Of a stretch of DNA of 64,000 nt, positions 42,840-50,633 are shown piece after piece. This DNA is from Leptospira langatensis (lineage in GTDB: Bacteria; Spirochaetota; Leptospiria; Leptospirales; Leptospiraceae), in assembly GCF_004770615.1 (NCBI RefSeq), contig NZ_RQER01000005.1:124001-188000 (forward strand). The letters are read 5' to 3'. The notes under the pieces were generated by a model, which was not told the origin of the DNA, did no database searches, and was given only the letters and a program-made list of their open reading frames with translations. The first letter of the stretch is position 1; every line of letters begins with the position of its first letter. A program made the position numbers and the translations under genes.

Positions 42840-44006
42840 GTGAGTCCTTATCTTCAATTGATACGACAAAAAAAGTTTTGGGTACCGGTCCTCATATTCT
42901 TATGTTTCGACCTTTGCCTCCAGACAGGGATCTATAGGCCTTATCTGAAGAAGGGATCTTTTGCAGCGAATGTTGTGCGGAATACGGAATACATTCTGGA
43001 GAAGAAGCCGGTATTCGAACCGACTATCCTGGTGCTCGGCACGTCCGTCGCCTACCAAGGTCTTTCTCTGGAGACTTTGAACAAGGCATTAGAGCCTTAT
43101 GGGGAGAAGGTCCAATCTCTTGCAATGGAAGGGACCGAGCTAGTAGTGCAGGATTCTCTTATCCGGAACCTTCTTCCAAAATTCCCAAAAGTGCATACAG
43201 TGCTCCATATTCTGGAGATCTCCACTCCTTGGGTGGACCAAGAGTTATTGCAGATCCATACTCTTGCAATGTTAGGAGAATTGGATCGAAGAATTGCATT
43301 CCCGATAATATTCGATTTTAATTATAAAGTTAAGTATGATGATATCGGTTTTTTGACCTTTAAGAGCATCGCCTATCGCAGGGACATCCGTGATTTTCTA
43401 CTCGATCCGTCCAAACGCCTTAAGGACATCGGAAGAAGAAGGAAGGAACCTCGCCTGACTCCTTGGCCTCACGAGAATACGAATCTTCCGAGCATCAGTA
43501 TGTATCCGGAAGTGAAAGATATCGCTTCTTGCATTAAGATCACTAACCCGAATAACGGACGTCCTGCTCCCGAAGGTTCGGATCAATTCCATAAGAAGGC
43601 GATCTGGGATACTTGCGATCTAGCAAGGACGAATTCAAAAGACATCACAAGAACGAAACGAGCTCTTAATTATTTCCATAGATTAGAAATACTTCATGGA
43701 GATATTCGCCGGATAGGAAAGGAAAACGGACATGAGATCAAGATCATCGGTGTGATCGCTCCCTATAGCGAGCTGATCAAGGATTGGAGAAATCCGGAAA
43801 GAAACCGGATCTGGCAAGAAGAGATCCAAAAGATCCATCCGGATACGGTTCTATTGGACTATCAGGATAGTTTAGACGGCGCGAATAACGGAGATTATTA
43901 CTACGACCTGATCCATTTAAATAAGGCGGGTATGCATAAGTTCTCGGATATCTTTGCAGCCGATCTGCCTTCCATTCTAGGCATAGGACAGAAGAAAGCA
44001 AAATGA
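42840..44006 (+). CDS. SGNH-like partner of MBOAT module 1 (DUF1574 type)
   Basis: A 388-residue protein with one N-terminal membrane helix (about residues 12-30) and a periplasmic domain. LVLGTSVAYQGLS near residue 60 is the likely nucleophile elbow, and YYYDLIHLNKAG near the end supplies an Asp-His pair. The frame extends up to a TTG at 42822 inside the MBOAT gene, but GAGGTAACC just before GTG 42840 marks the start (VSPYLQLIRQK). Related AlgJ/AlgX- and DltD-type proteins receive the acyl group from the MBOAT partner and pass it to the polymer. Its stop overlaps the second MBOAT start. Confidence 0.75.
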   Translation: MSPYLQLIRQKKFWVPVLIFLCFDLCLQTGIYRPYLKKGSFAANVVRNTEYILEKKPVFEPTILVLGTSVAYQGLSLETLNKALEPYGEKVQSLAMEGTELVVQDSLIRNLLPKFPKVHTVLHILEISTPWVDQELLQIHTLAMLGELDRRIAFPIIFDFNYKVKYDDIGFLTFKSIAYRRDIRDFLLDPSKRLKDIGRRRKEPRLTPWPHENTNLPSISMYPEVKDIASCIKITNPNNGRPAPEGSDQFHKKAIWDTCDLARTNSKDITRTKRALNYFHRLEILHGDIRRIGKENGHEIKIIGVIAPYSELIKDWRNPERNRIWQEEIQKIHPDTVLLDYQDSLDGANNGDYYYDLIHLNKAGMHKFSDIFAADLPSILGIGQKKAK

Positions 44007-45400
44007 TATTCACATCCACACTCTTCTTTCTTTTCTTTCTAGTAGTTTATATCTGTTATTGGCTTTGGGAAGATCGCAAGTACAGAGAATGGATCCTGAT
44101 GATCGGCTCCCTGGTCTTCTATGCATCCTGGAACCCGCCCTTCTTATTGCATCTTTTGGGTATCGTACTTCTTAATTACTTATTCTTAAAGCCGATCCTT
44201 CGCACCAAGAGCAAGAAACTTCTATGGATCATAGTTTCTCTGGATCTGATCAATCTGGGGATCTTTAAGTATTTCTATTTCTTTACTGATAATTTGTTCT
44301 ACGTTACCCATTGGTCCGTTTTCGACACGAGCACTATGACGTTTCGGATCATTCTTCCTCTTGCCATCAGCTTTTACACCTTCCAGGTCATGGCCTACGT
44401 GATAGATGTTTATAGAGGCAAGGTAGAGGAGATCCCGAGCTTCTTCCATTTTACTTTGTTCTTGCTCTTCTTTCCGCAGTTAGTCGCAGGTCCGATCATG
44501 AGATCCAGGGATTTCTTTCCTAGACTAGATCATATAAGGATCCATAAAACGGCGATCTATACGGGACTATTCCTGATCGGTCTCGGAGCTTGTAAGAAGA
44601 TCCTGATCGCAGACAATCTGGGTTCTTTAATCGATCCTGTCTTTATGAGACCGAAAGAATACGGAAGCCTTTCCATGCTCTTGGCCTCCATCGGATTTTC
44701 TTGGCAGGTGTATTCCGATTTCTCCGGGTATACGGATGTGGCCAGAGGTTGCGCTTTATTATTCGGATTTAATATACCTAGGAACTTCAACGCTCCCTTC
44801 TTCAGCAGGAATATACATGAGCTTTGGAGAAAATGGCATATTACCCTGGGGAGTTGGCTCAAGGATTATATCTATATTCCTTTGGGAGGGAGTAAGGTCT
44901 CCGAAGTCCGTACAAACATGAATCAAACGATCACTTTTGCGTTAGGCGGGCTTTGGCACGGGGCGAACTGGACTTTCTTGGCTTGGGGACTCGCTCATGG
45001 ATTGTTTCTCGCAGTAGAAAGGTTCTTGGAAAGGAAAGAGATCAAGATCCTTCCGGAAAACGGGAAGTTCTTCACAGGGGTCCGTATCCTTTGGACCTAT
45101 GCTCTCTTTGTGTTGGCTGCAGTGTTCTTTCGGTGCTTTACGATCCAAGATTCCATGTATTTCTTTAAGAGTTGGTTCTATTCTCCCATCTCCGAACAGA
45201 CTAATACACTTTCCTTCAACCTGGTCCTTCCTTATTTGTTAGGCGGGCTCCTATTCCATGCCGCGGAAGCTCCTAAGAACTACCCTCTTTGGTTCCATAG
45301 GAATCGGGTAAAACTTTTGATTGCATTCGTCATTATTGGGGCTTTGATATTCGGTAATTATGCCGGAAAAGGCCAGGACTTCATTTACTTCGCTTTCTGA
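44003..45400 (+). CDS. MBOAT O-acyltransferase, AlgI-like (module 2)
   Basis: A 465-residue MBOAT protein of the AlgI/DltB group. Motifs are LPLAISFYTFQVMAYVIDVYRG, FFPQLVAGPIMRSRDFF, WRKWHITLGSWLKDYIYIPLGGSKV and the active-site LGGLWHGANWTF (His319). About 10 membrane helices. The ATG at 44003 overlaps the stop of the preceding SGNH gene, so all four genes of the doubled module are read together. It is clearly a distant paralogue of module 1, with a different N-terminus, which suggests a different acyl acceptor or site rather than a recent copy. Confidence 0.92.
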   Translation: MIFTSTLFFLFFLVVYICYWLWEDRKYREWILMIGSLVFYASWNPPFLLHLLGIVLLNYLFLKPILRTKSKKLLWIIVSLDLINLGIFKYFYFFTDNLFYVTHWSVFDTSTMTFRIILPLAISFYTFQVMAYVIDVYRGKVEEIPSFFHFTLFLLFFPQLVAGPIMRSRDFFPRLDHIRIHKTAIYTGLFLIGLGACKKILIADNLGSLIDPVFMRPKEYGSLSMLLASIGFSWQVYSDFSGYTDVARGCALLFGFNIPRNFNAPFFSRNIHELWRKWHITLGSWLKDYIYIPLGGSKVSEVRTNMNQTITFALGGLWHGANWTFLAWGLAHGLFLAVERFLERKEIKILPENGKFFTGVRILWTYALFVLAAVFFRCFTIQDSMYFFKSWFYSPISEQTNTLSFNLVLPYLLGGLLFHAAEAPKNYPLWFHRNRVKLLIAFVIIGALIFGNYAGKGQDFIYFAF

Positions 45401-45406
45401 GATATT

Positions 45407-46480
45407 ATGAAAACCAGCAGAGTTCCATTCTTAAAACGTAAAATACTTTGGATCCCTCTTGGCATCGCCGTGTTGGTCCTGGCCTGGGATAGGATCCTTT
45501 CTTCGGAGTTCGTTCGACCTTATACGGAAAGCGGAGCCGAATACTATTTTTATAATATGAAAGACCGGGTCCTGAACACGATGAAGAAGGAGACGGATGC
45601 CAAAAAGCCGGAGCAAAAAACTCTGACCTTCTTCGGGACCTCTCATATGGGCGAATTTTCCCTGACTGAATTCGAAAAGAATAGTCCCGGATTGATCGTT
45701 TATAATCTATCCGGACCTTCCGCTCCTTATTCCTTTCATAATTTCACTTTGGAAAAATTGATCTCTAAGAAAATCCCATTGGACTACGCGATCCTGGAAT
45801 ACTATCCGGATTCTGGGACAGACTTTGCGAATCGCTATCCTCTCAGATACTCTTACGATCTTCCATTCTTCTTGCGATATTGGAATATTTTCTCCACGAA
45901 TGAATGGGACAGTTTCCTAAAGGCAAGAGTCTTCAGGACTTCCGTTTTCCCTCCTAGATTCAAAGAAGCGTTTGCTAGGCTTAAGAACCCTTTCGAGGTC
46001 AAAAAACTATTATATATTCGTAATATTCTGATCAATGAATCTGACAAGTTCAAGGGCGGGATCCCCAATACACTTCTCGCAAACACCCCGGAAGACCAAT
46101 TGGGCTCCGAATCCGATCGGATCTTTAACGAGTCATACAAGAATTATAGAAGTTCCAAGGTCCAGGAATTCTTCCTCAGGAATTTCTTAGAGACCTCTCG
46201 TAAGAATGGGATCAAGGTAGTTCTCTGGACTCCATTGCTATATTCCAAATTTTCCGATAAGGTACGGTCCGCCGCCTTCTTCCAGGAATGGATCCGAATG
46301 AGGGACTCTCTCGTAAAAGAATATCCGGAGACTTTAGTCTTGGATATGGAAGACTATAGAGACAAGATGAAATGTCAAAAATTCATCGACCCGCATCATC
46401 TAAGCGGTGGATGTTATGCGGAACCCACTCGTTATCTGATAGAGTTCCTGCAAGAAAAAGGAAATCTTCCTAAGCCATGA
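45407..46480 (+). CDS. SGNH-like partner of MBOAT module 2 (DUF1574 type)
   Basis: A 357-residue protein with an N-terminal membrane helix (about residues 12-30) and a periplasmic SGNH-like domain. FFGTSHMGEFS near residue 75 looks like the Ser elbow, and KFIDPHHLSGGCY near residue 330 gives Asp-His-His, close to the end as in SGNH enzymes. The ATG at 45407 follows the MBOAT stop by 6 bases. It is a third relative of the DUF1574-like protein at 27865-29454, sharing the GxS and DPHHL motifs. It probably completes acyl transfer for module 2. Confidence 0.75.
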   Translation: MKTSRVPFLKRKILWIPLGIAVLVLAWDRILSSEFVRPYTESGAEYYFYNMKDRVLNTMKKETDAKKPEQKTLTFFGTSHMGEFSLTEFEKNSPGLIVYNLSGPSAPYSFHNFTLEKLISKKIPLDYAILEYYPDSGTDFANRYPLRYSYDLPFFLRYWNIFSTNEWDSFLKARVFRTSVFPPRFKEAFARLKNPFEVKKLLYIRNILINESDKFKGGIPNTLLANTPEDQLGSESDRIFNESYKNYRSSKVQEFFLRNFLETSRKNGIKVVLWTPLLYSKFSDKVRSAAFFQEWIRMRDSLVKEYPETLVLDMEDYRDKMKCQKFIDPHHLSGGCYAEPTRYLIEFLQEKGNLPKP

Positions 46481-46809
46481 CCTTTGAAGAGGCTCAAAAG
46501 GCTGTAGACGATTGGATCCAAACGATCGGAGTGAAATATTTCTCCGAACTCACCAATCTAGCCATCTTGATGGAAGAAGTGGGAGAATTTGCTCGCTTAG
46601 TCGCTCGCAAGTATGGAGATCAATCCTTTAAGAAAGGAGAAGATCCGGACGCATTGCCCAAAGAATTCGGGGATATCTTGTTTGTATTGATCTGTCTTGC
46701 AAATCAAATGGGGATCTCTATGGAAGAAGCGCTTCGTGCAACCTTAGAAAAGAACACAAGCAGAGACAAGGACAGACATAAGAATAACCCAAAGTTGCAA
46801 GAACCTTAA
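46477..46809 (+). CDS. MazG-like nucleotide pyrophosphohydrolase
   Basis: A 110-residue all-alpha NTP pyrophosphohydrolase. The metal-binding pattern EEVGE (Glu33, Glu34, Glu37) and EFGD (Glu63, Asp66) is intact. Such single-domain enzymes cleave (d)NTPs to NMP and PPi and may remove damaged nucleotides. The ATG overlaps the stop of the SGNH gene, so it belongs to the glycan operon by arrangement, though its role there is unclear. It converges with the ExbD gene over a 5-base gap. Confidence 0.85.
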   Translation: MTFEEAQKAVDDWIQTIGVKYFSELTNLAILMEEVGEFARLVARKYGDQSFKKGEDPDALPKEFGDILFVLICLANQMGISMEEALRATLEKNTSRDKDRHKNNPKLQEP

Positions 46810-46814
46810 TATAC

Positions 46815-47213
46815 TTACTTTGCTCCTTGCACTGCAAGCTCTAAGGAAGAAGTCCCCGATCTCCTAAGCAGATCCAAAGTTCTCACGGTTTCTCCATAAC
46901 TTGCGGATTCTCCCGCAAAGAATCGGACCTCTTTCCCTTTCACGAATCCCGATCTGAGCTTAGATTCTATTCCGGCTTTATCGAATCTTTCTCCGTTCAG
47001 CGAGAATTGTCCTTCTCCCAATAAGGCGAATTCCACCCTTTCTCCTTTGGGATCTTCTCCTTGGCCTATCTTAGGGAGCTCCAATGGAATGGAGCGGATC
47101 TCTTTTCGGAAACTCACGGCAAGCATTACGAAAATAAGAAGAATGAAAACTACATCGATGAAGCTAGTAAGATCGATCCCGACATCTTCGTCCTTTAATA
47201 AGGATTTTCTCAT
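46815..47213 (-). CDS. exbD: ExbD/TolR-family biopolymer transporter
   Basis: A 132-residue protein with one N-terminal membrane helix (IDLTSFIDVVFILLIFVMLAVSF, about 13-35) and a periplasmic domain. Asp20 in the helix is the conserved proton-carrying residue. With ExbB it forms the proton-driven motor that powers TonB-dependent outer-membrane transport, or a Tol-like machine. It overlaps the ExbB gene by 4 bases (ATGA). No tonB gene is next to the pair. Confidence 0.88.
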   Translation of the reverse strand: MRKSLLKDEDVGIDLTSFIDVVFILLIFVMLAVSFRKEIRSIPLELPKIGQGEDPKGERVEFALLGEGQFSLNGERFDKAGIESKLRSGFVKGKEVRFFAGESASYGETVRTLDLLRRSGTSSLELAVQGAK

Positions 47214-47692
47214 ATAGAATCCGTGGGAGGGATCTTCAACCAGGAAAGGGCTTCTCTTTCCAGATCCAAAACCCTATGTTTCAAGAATTGATATGCAAAT
47301 AAGGAAGGAATGGCTACTGACAATCCTAGGATCGTAGTCACTAGTGCGAGTTTGATCCCACCGGCAAACGCATCCAGGCTCACTGTTCCTGCAGCTTGCA
47401 AAGAAGAAAACGCTTCGGAGATCCCGAGCACGGTACCTAGCAATCCCAGCATGGTGGCGATACTCGCTAGATGTTTGATCCAAGAAAGCTTTGTTTCTAT
47501 CGGGAACAAGACTGCGGACAGTTTCTCTTCCCAAATCGAAACGTCTTTCGTTTCTAAAAAATCTGTGAGCAGGGACTTTCTTCTCTTTGGGAGAATGCTC
47601 CAAACATGCAAAAAAGTCCCAAGATTCCAAACGGATAGAAGCCCGATCAAGGTGGAGACCCAATCCCATCCATGCAAAAAATTCCCACTCAT
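47210..47692 (-). CDS. exbB: MotA/TolQ/ExbB proton channel family protein
   Basis: A 160-residue ExbB-like inner-membrane protein with three helices. The characteristic block LGTVLGISEAFSSLQ... ALVTTILGLSVAIPSLFAYQF is present, followed by a C-terminal cytoplasmic helix. The frame starts with TTG at 47740, but the ATG at 47692 (MSGNFLHGWDWVSTL) begins right before the first helix and has GGA upstream. It is the motor stator partner of the ExbD-like protein. It is shorter than E. coli ExbB (244) but normal for spirochaetal and other compact ExbB proteins. Confidence 0.85.
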   Translation of the reverse strand: MSGNFLHGWDWVSTLIGLLSVWNLGTFLHVWSILPKRRKSLLTDFLETKDVSIWEEKLSAVLFPIETKLSWIKHLASIATMLGLLGTVLGISEAFSSLQAAGTVSLDAFAGGIKLALVTTILGLSVAIPSLFAYQFLKHRVLDLEREALSWLKIPPTDSI

Positions 47693-47812
47693 AGTTGTTC
47701 CAAATTCCTTAGAGTATCTGATCCAGGTTCGCCGAAACAATCGGATCTGTCATCCGAACAAAATCCTAAATCCCTCTTGCACTCTGAAGAAACCGCAAAA
47801 TCCTAAGGGAAA

Positions 47813-48559
47813 ATGAGCTCCTTCCAAATGCCTTCTCAAGAAACGAAGGCAAGCTTCGTCCGAGAAAACTTCGATAAGATCGCAAGTAAGTACGATCGAT
47901 TCAACGATTGGAATAGCTTCTTCCTACACCGAGCTTGGAAAAACAGAATGGTTCGGGAGATTGAGAAAGAAGTCCAAGGTCCCATCCGAGTTCTGGATCT
48001 TTGCTGCGGCACGGGAGATATCTCGGTTCGTTTGGAAAGATCGCCCAGGGTTGAATCCTTATTGAGCCTGGACTTCTCCGAAAAAATGCTAGCAGTCGCT
48101 CAGAATAGACTGCAGATCCCGATCCAAAATGGAAGAGCCAAGGTCGAGATCGGGGATGCCACCCATCTTTCTAATGTACCAAGCGAAAGTCTGGACGCGG
48201 TCAGTATCGGGTTTGGACTTAGAAATGTGAACCATTTGGACAAAGCCTTGTCGGAGATACTACGAGTTTTAAAACCCGGCGGTGTCTTTGCAAATCTGGA
48301 CGTGGGAAAGGTAAAAAACCCGATCATTCGATGGTTTGCGAATTTCTATTTCTTTCGGATCGTGCCAATATTCGGTTATATTCTCTGGGGAGGGAAGAAC
48401 GATATGTTCGATTACCTTCCCGTATCTTCCCTCTATTATCCGGACCAAGAGAGCCTAAAACAAAAACTAGGTGCCTTAGGCTTTGAGAAGGTGCGTTATA
48501 CCAATTTTGTGTTCGGAAACGCAGTCTTACATATTGCAAAAAAGCCCATTCTATCGTAG
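47813..48559 (+). CDS. menG: Menaquinone biosynthesis methyltransferase (MenG/UbiE)
   Basis: A 248-residue SAM-dependent class I methyltransferase of the UbiE/MenG family, which methylates demethylmenaquinone in the last step of menaquinone synthesis. The SAM motif VLDLCCGTGDIS, the YDRFNDWNSFFLHRAWKN N-terminus and the ISIGFGLRNVNHLDKALSEILRVLKPGG block are family hallmarks (the first I reads V here). AAGGG precedes the ATG by 4-5 bases. Leptospira use menaquinone, so I favour MenG over UbiE. Confidence 0.9.
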   Translation: MSSFQMPSQETKASFVRENFDKIASKYDRFNDWNSFFLHRAWKNRMVREIEKEVQGPIRVLDLCCGTGDISVRLERSPRVESLLSLDFSEKMLAVAQNRLQIPIQNGRAKVEIGDATHLSNVPSESLDAVSIGFGLRNVNHLDKALSEILRVLKPGGVFANLDVGKVKNPIIRWFANFYFFRIVPIFGYILWGGKNDMFDYLPVSSLYYPDQESLKQKLGALGFEKVRYTNFVFGNAVLHIAKKPILS

Positions 48560-48606
48560 TATTCTTCCCTAAAACCCGTCTCCTACCCTAAAGAGATAGT
48601 TTTGGG

Positions 48607-50559
48607 ATGTATTCGATGAGAAGATTTCTAGCCTTCGCCCTGATCCTGGGGTTTACTTATAATTGTACGCATAAGAAAAAAGGCCTTCTATTTCCTTTCT
48701 TCTTCTTAGGAAATCCACATAGCGGAAGCGGAGTCCCTGGAAACAGCGGAAGTCCCGGAGTAGTATTTGTTCCAGGAGATGGTTCCGGAAATCCAACAAC
48801 AACTCCTAGTTCAGGAACACCGACCGATCCTTCTGGATCATCCGGATCCTCTGGAAATACCGATTCTGGTAATTCTAGTTCTGGCTCCAACCAATCCTCT
48901 GGAGATACAAGTTCTAACTCAGGGACAAATTCTTCCGATCAAACTTCCTCCAATAGTTCCAACGCAGGTTCAGGCAGTGGAGATGACTCTTCTAATAATT
49001 CGGGATCTTCTTCCGGTTCTAATGCCTCTAACTCTTCAAATTCATCGGCTGACAATTCGAACAGTACTGGTTCATCAGGATCCAACTCCACGAGTAGCAA
49101 TGCAAGCTCCGGATCCTCTAACTCCGGTTCGGATTCTTCCTCCTCTTCCGGAAGTTCTTCTTCCGATAATTCCACAGCTTCTAATACGAGCGGAAGTTCG
49201 ACGGACACTGGTTCAGGCAGTACCCCTAATTCAGATCCTAACACTTCGAATACAGGCTCTAACAGTTCGGGGACTCCTACCGTTGCAGTGGTAGTCGTAG
49301 AAGATCCTACAGGAACCTCCGCTTTCAATTATAATACCACGATCAACATCCCGCTGAACTTGACTGTAGTGGATAAGGACTCACGTTCTGTTGCCGGAGC
49401 GACTGTCCTCGTATACGATGAGAATAATAATATACTCTTCCAAGGAGTGTCCGATTCTTCCGGAAAAGTAAGCGGATCCCTGACAGTTCCTACTTCTGTC
49501 GGAAATATCACCATCGATATCTCCATAGGAGGAGACTCTATTTCCCAATACATCAGCTTACAGGATATTCTTGGGATCAATCGGACCATCCGTTATGCGG
49601 TCACTCTTCCCACCGTGCAAATTGCGGATGCGGACGGAGACGGAGTTCCTGACGAAACAGATATTTATCCGAACGACGCCACCCGCTCCACAGAAGTGGC
49701 TTATCCGAATGACGGAGTATTTACTCTAGCATTCGAAGATCTCTACCCTTCTGCAGGAGATGCGGACTTAAACGATTATGTGATCCAATTCAAGAATGAA
49801 GAAGATCTGAACGCGCAAGGAAATATCGTTCGATTGAGAGGTGTTTACCAACACGTGGCAAAAGGTGCCGGTTATAAACACCAACTGTATATCAAACTGC
49901 CGGTTAACGTTGGAGCTTCCATAACATATTCCCTGACCCAAGCGGACGGGAAAGTAGAGGTAGCAACCAATACTGTTTCCGTTACTGCCGACTCCTTAAA
50001 GTCCGGTTATCAGATCTTTCCTGACTCGAATAAGACGATCCGTGGGCAAAACGTGCATCCTGGGGACGTATTCAAACCAGGCTTTATCGCAAAATTAGAG
50101 ATCGTATTCGACTCGCCGGTAAGCAGGAGCCAACTAGGTTCCTTCCCATACGATCTGTTCGCATACGTGATCAATACCAACCAGCAGATCCATTTCCCAG
50201 GTTTGTATAAGAACGCAAATGGAACGGACAAATATCTGGATTCGACTGGGTTCCCTTGGGCAATCATCATGCCGGGTCCTTGGAAGTATCCGTACGAAGG
50301 CTACGATATCAGAAATCCATCCCAAACCGGTTATGCTGAATTCGTTTCCTGGGTATCTTCCGGCGGAGCAAATTATAAAACTTGGTATTTCGATGTGACC
50401 AACGATTCTAAGGTCTTCCCAGTGCCGAGCACTAGCAGTATCGTAGGTTATCTATTCTTATCGGTAAAGAAATTTGCGATATTCTATGCAATCGGTTTAG
50501 TGATCGCAGGCGCGATCGCAATCTTCTTCTTGCGAAGAAGACAGAGCCTGACCATCTAG
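48607..50559 (+). CDS. LruC-domain lipoprotein with long Ser/Gly/Asn linker
   Basis: A 650-residue surface or periplasmic protein. Residues 1-19 end in GFTYNC, a spirochaetal lipobox (Cys20). Residues about 36-223 are almost entirely Ser, Gly, Asn, Thr and Asp, a long flexible stalk. A beta-domain follows (about 225-335), then a thrombospondin type 3-like calcium repeat DADGDGVPDETDIYPND (341-357) and an LruC domain with FEDLYPSAGDADLNDYVIQF (376-395). The last 35 residues are a membrane helix followed by RRRQSLTI, which is unusual for a lipoprotein. It may bind calcium and host or matrix partners. It ends at a strong terminator overlapping the next gene's start region. Confidence 0.85.
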   Translation: MYSMRRFLAFALILGFTYNCTHKKKGLLFPFFFLGNPHSGSGVPGNSGSPGVVFVPGDGSGNPTTTPSSGTPTDPSGSSGSSGNTDSGNSSSGSNQSSGDTSSNSGTNSSDQTSSNSSNAGSGSGDDSSNNSGSSSGSNASNSSNSSADNSNSTGSSGSNSTSSNASSGSSNSGSDSSSSSGSSSSDNSTASNTSGSSTDTGSGSTPNSDPNTSNTGSNSSGTPTVAVVVVEDPTGTSAFNYNTTINIPLNLTVVDKDSRSVAGATVLVYDENNNILFQGVSDSSGKVSGSLTVPTSVGNITIDISIGGDSISQYISLQDILGINRTIRYAVTLPTVQIADADGDGVPDETDIYPNDATRSTEVAYPNDGVFTLAFEDLYPSAGDADLNDYVIQFKNEEDLNAQGNIVRLRGVYQHVAKGAGYKHQLYIKLPVNVGASITYSLTQADGKVEVATNTVSVTADSLKSGYQIFPDSNKTIRGQNVHPGDVFKPGFIAKLEIVFDSPVSRSQLGSFPYDLFAYVINTNQQIHFPGLYKNANGTDKYLDSTGFPWAIIMPGPWKYPYEGYDIRNPSQTGYAEFVSWVSSGGANYKTWYFDVTNDSKVFPVPSTSSIVGYLFLSVKKFAIFYAIGLVIAGAIAIFFLRRRQSLTI

Positions 50560-50599
50560 AATCCAGTTTTTCCCGACTCTAAAAGTTGCGGAACTAAGG

Positions 50600-50633
50600 G
50601 CATCGCCTAAACTTGTCGGGCGGTGCTTTTTTT
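50600..50633 (+). terminator. Terminator directly before the PrsW start codon
   Basis: GCATCGCC (50600-50607) pairs with GGCGGTGC (50619-50626), one G-U pair, followed by seven T (50627-50633). The next three bases are the PrsW start codon ATG. It should end the LruC transcript, and it also overlaps the place where a ribosome-binding site for PrsW would be. Confidence 0.7.

Noticed and set aside
48712..49275. Low-complexity linker as a tandem-repeat array or CRISPR
   Set aside because: There is no regular unit or constant spacing; it is an irregular mixture of Ser, Gly, Asn, Thr and Asp codons.
48767..49328. Frames on both strands over the LruC linker
   Set aside because: The repeated Ser/Gly codons leave other frames open by composition. 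The products are Pro/Leu/Ile or Glu/Leu repeats without support.
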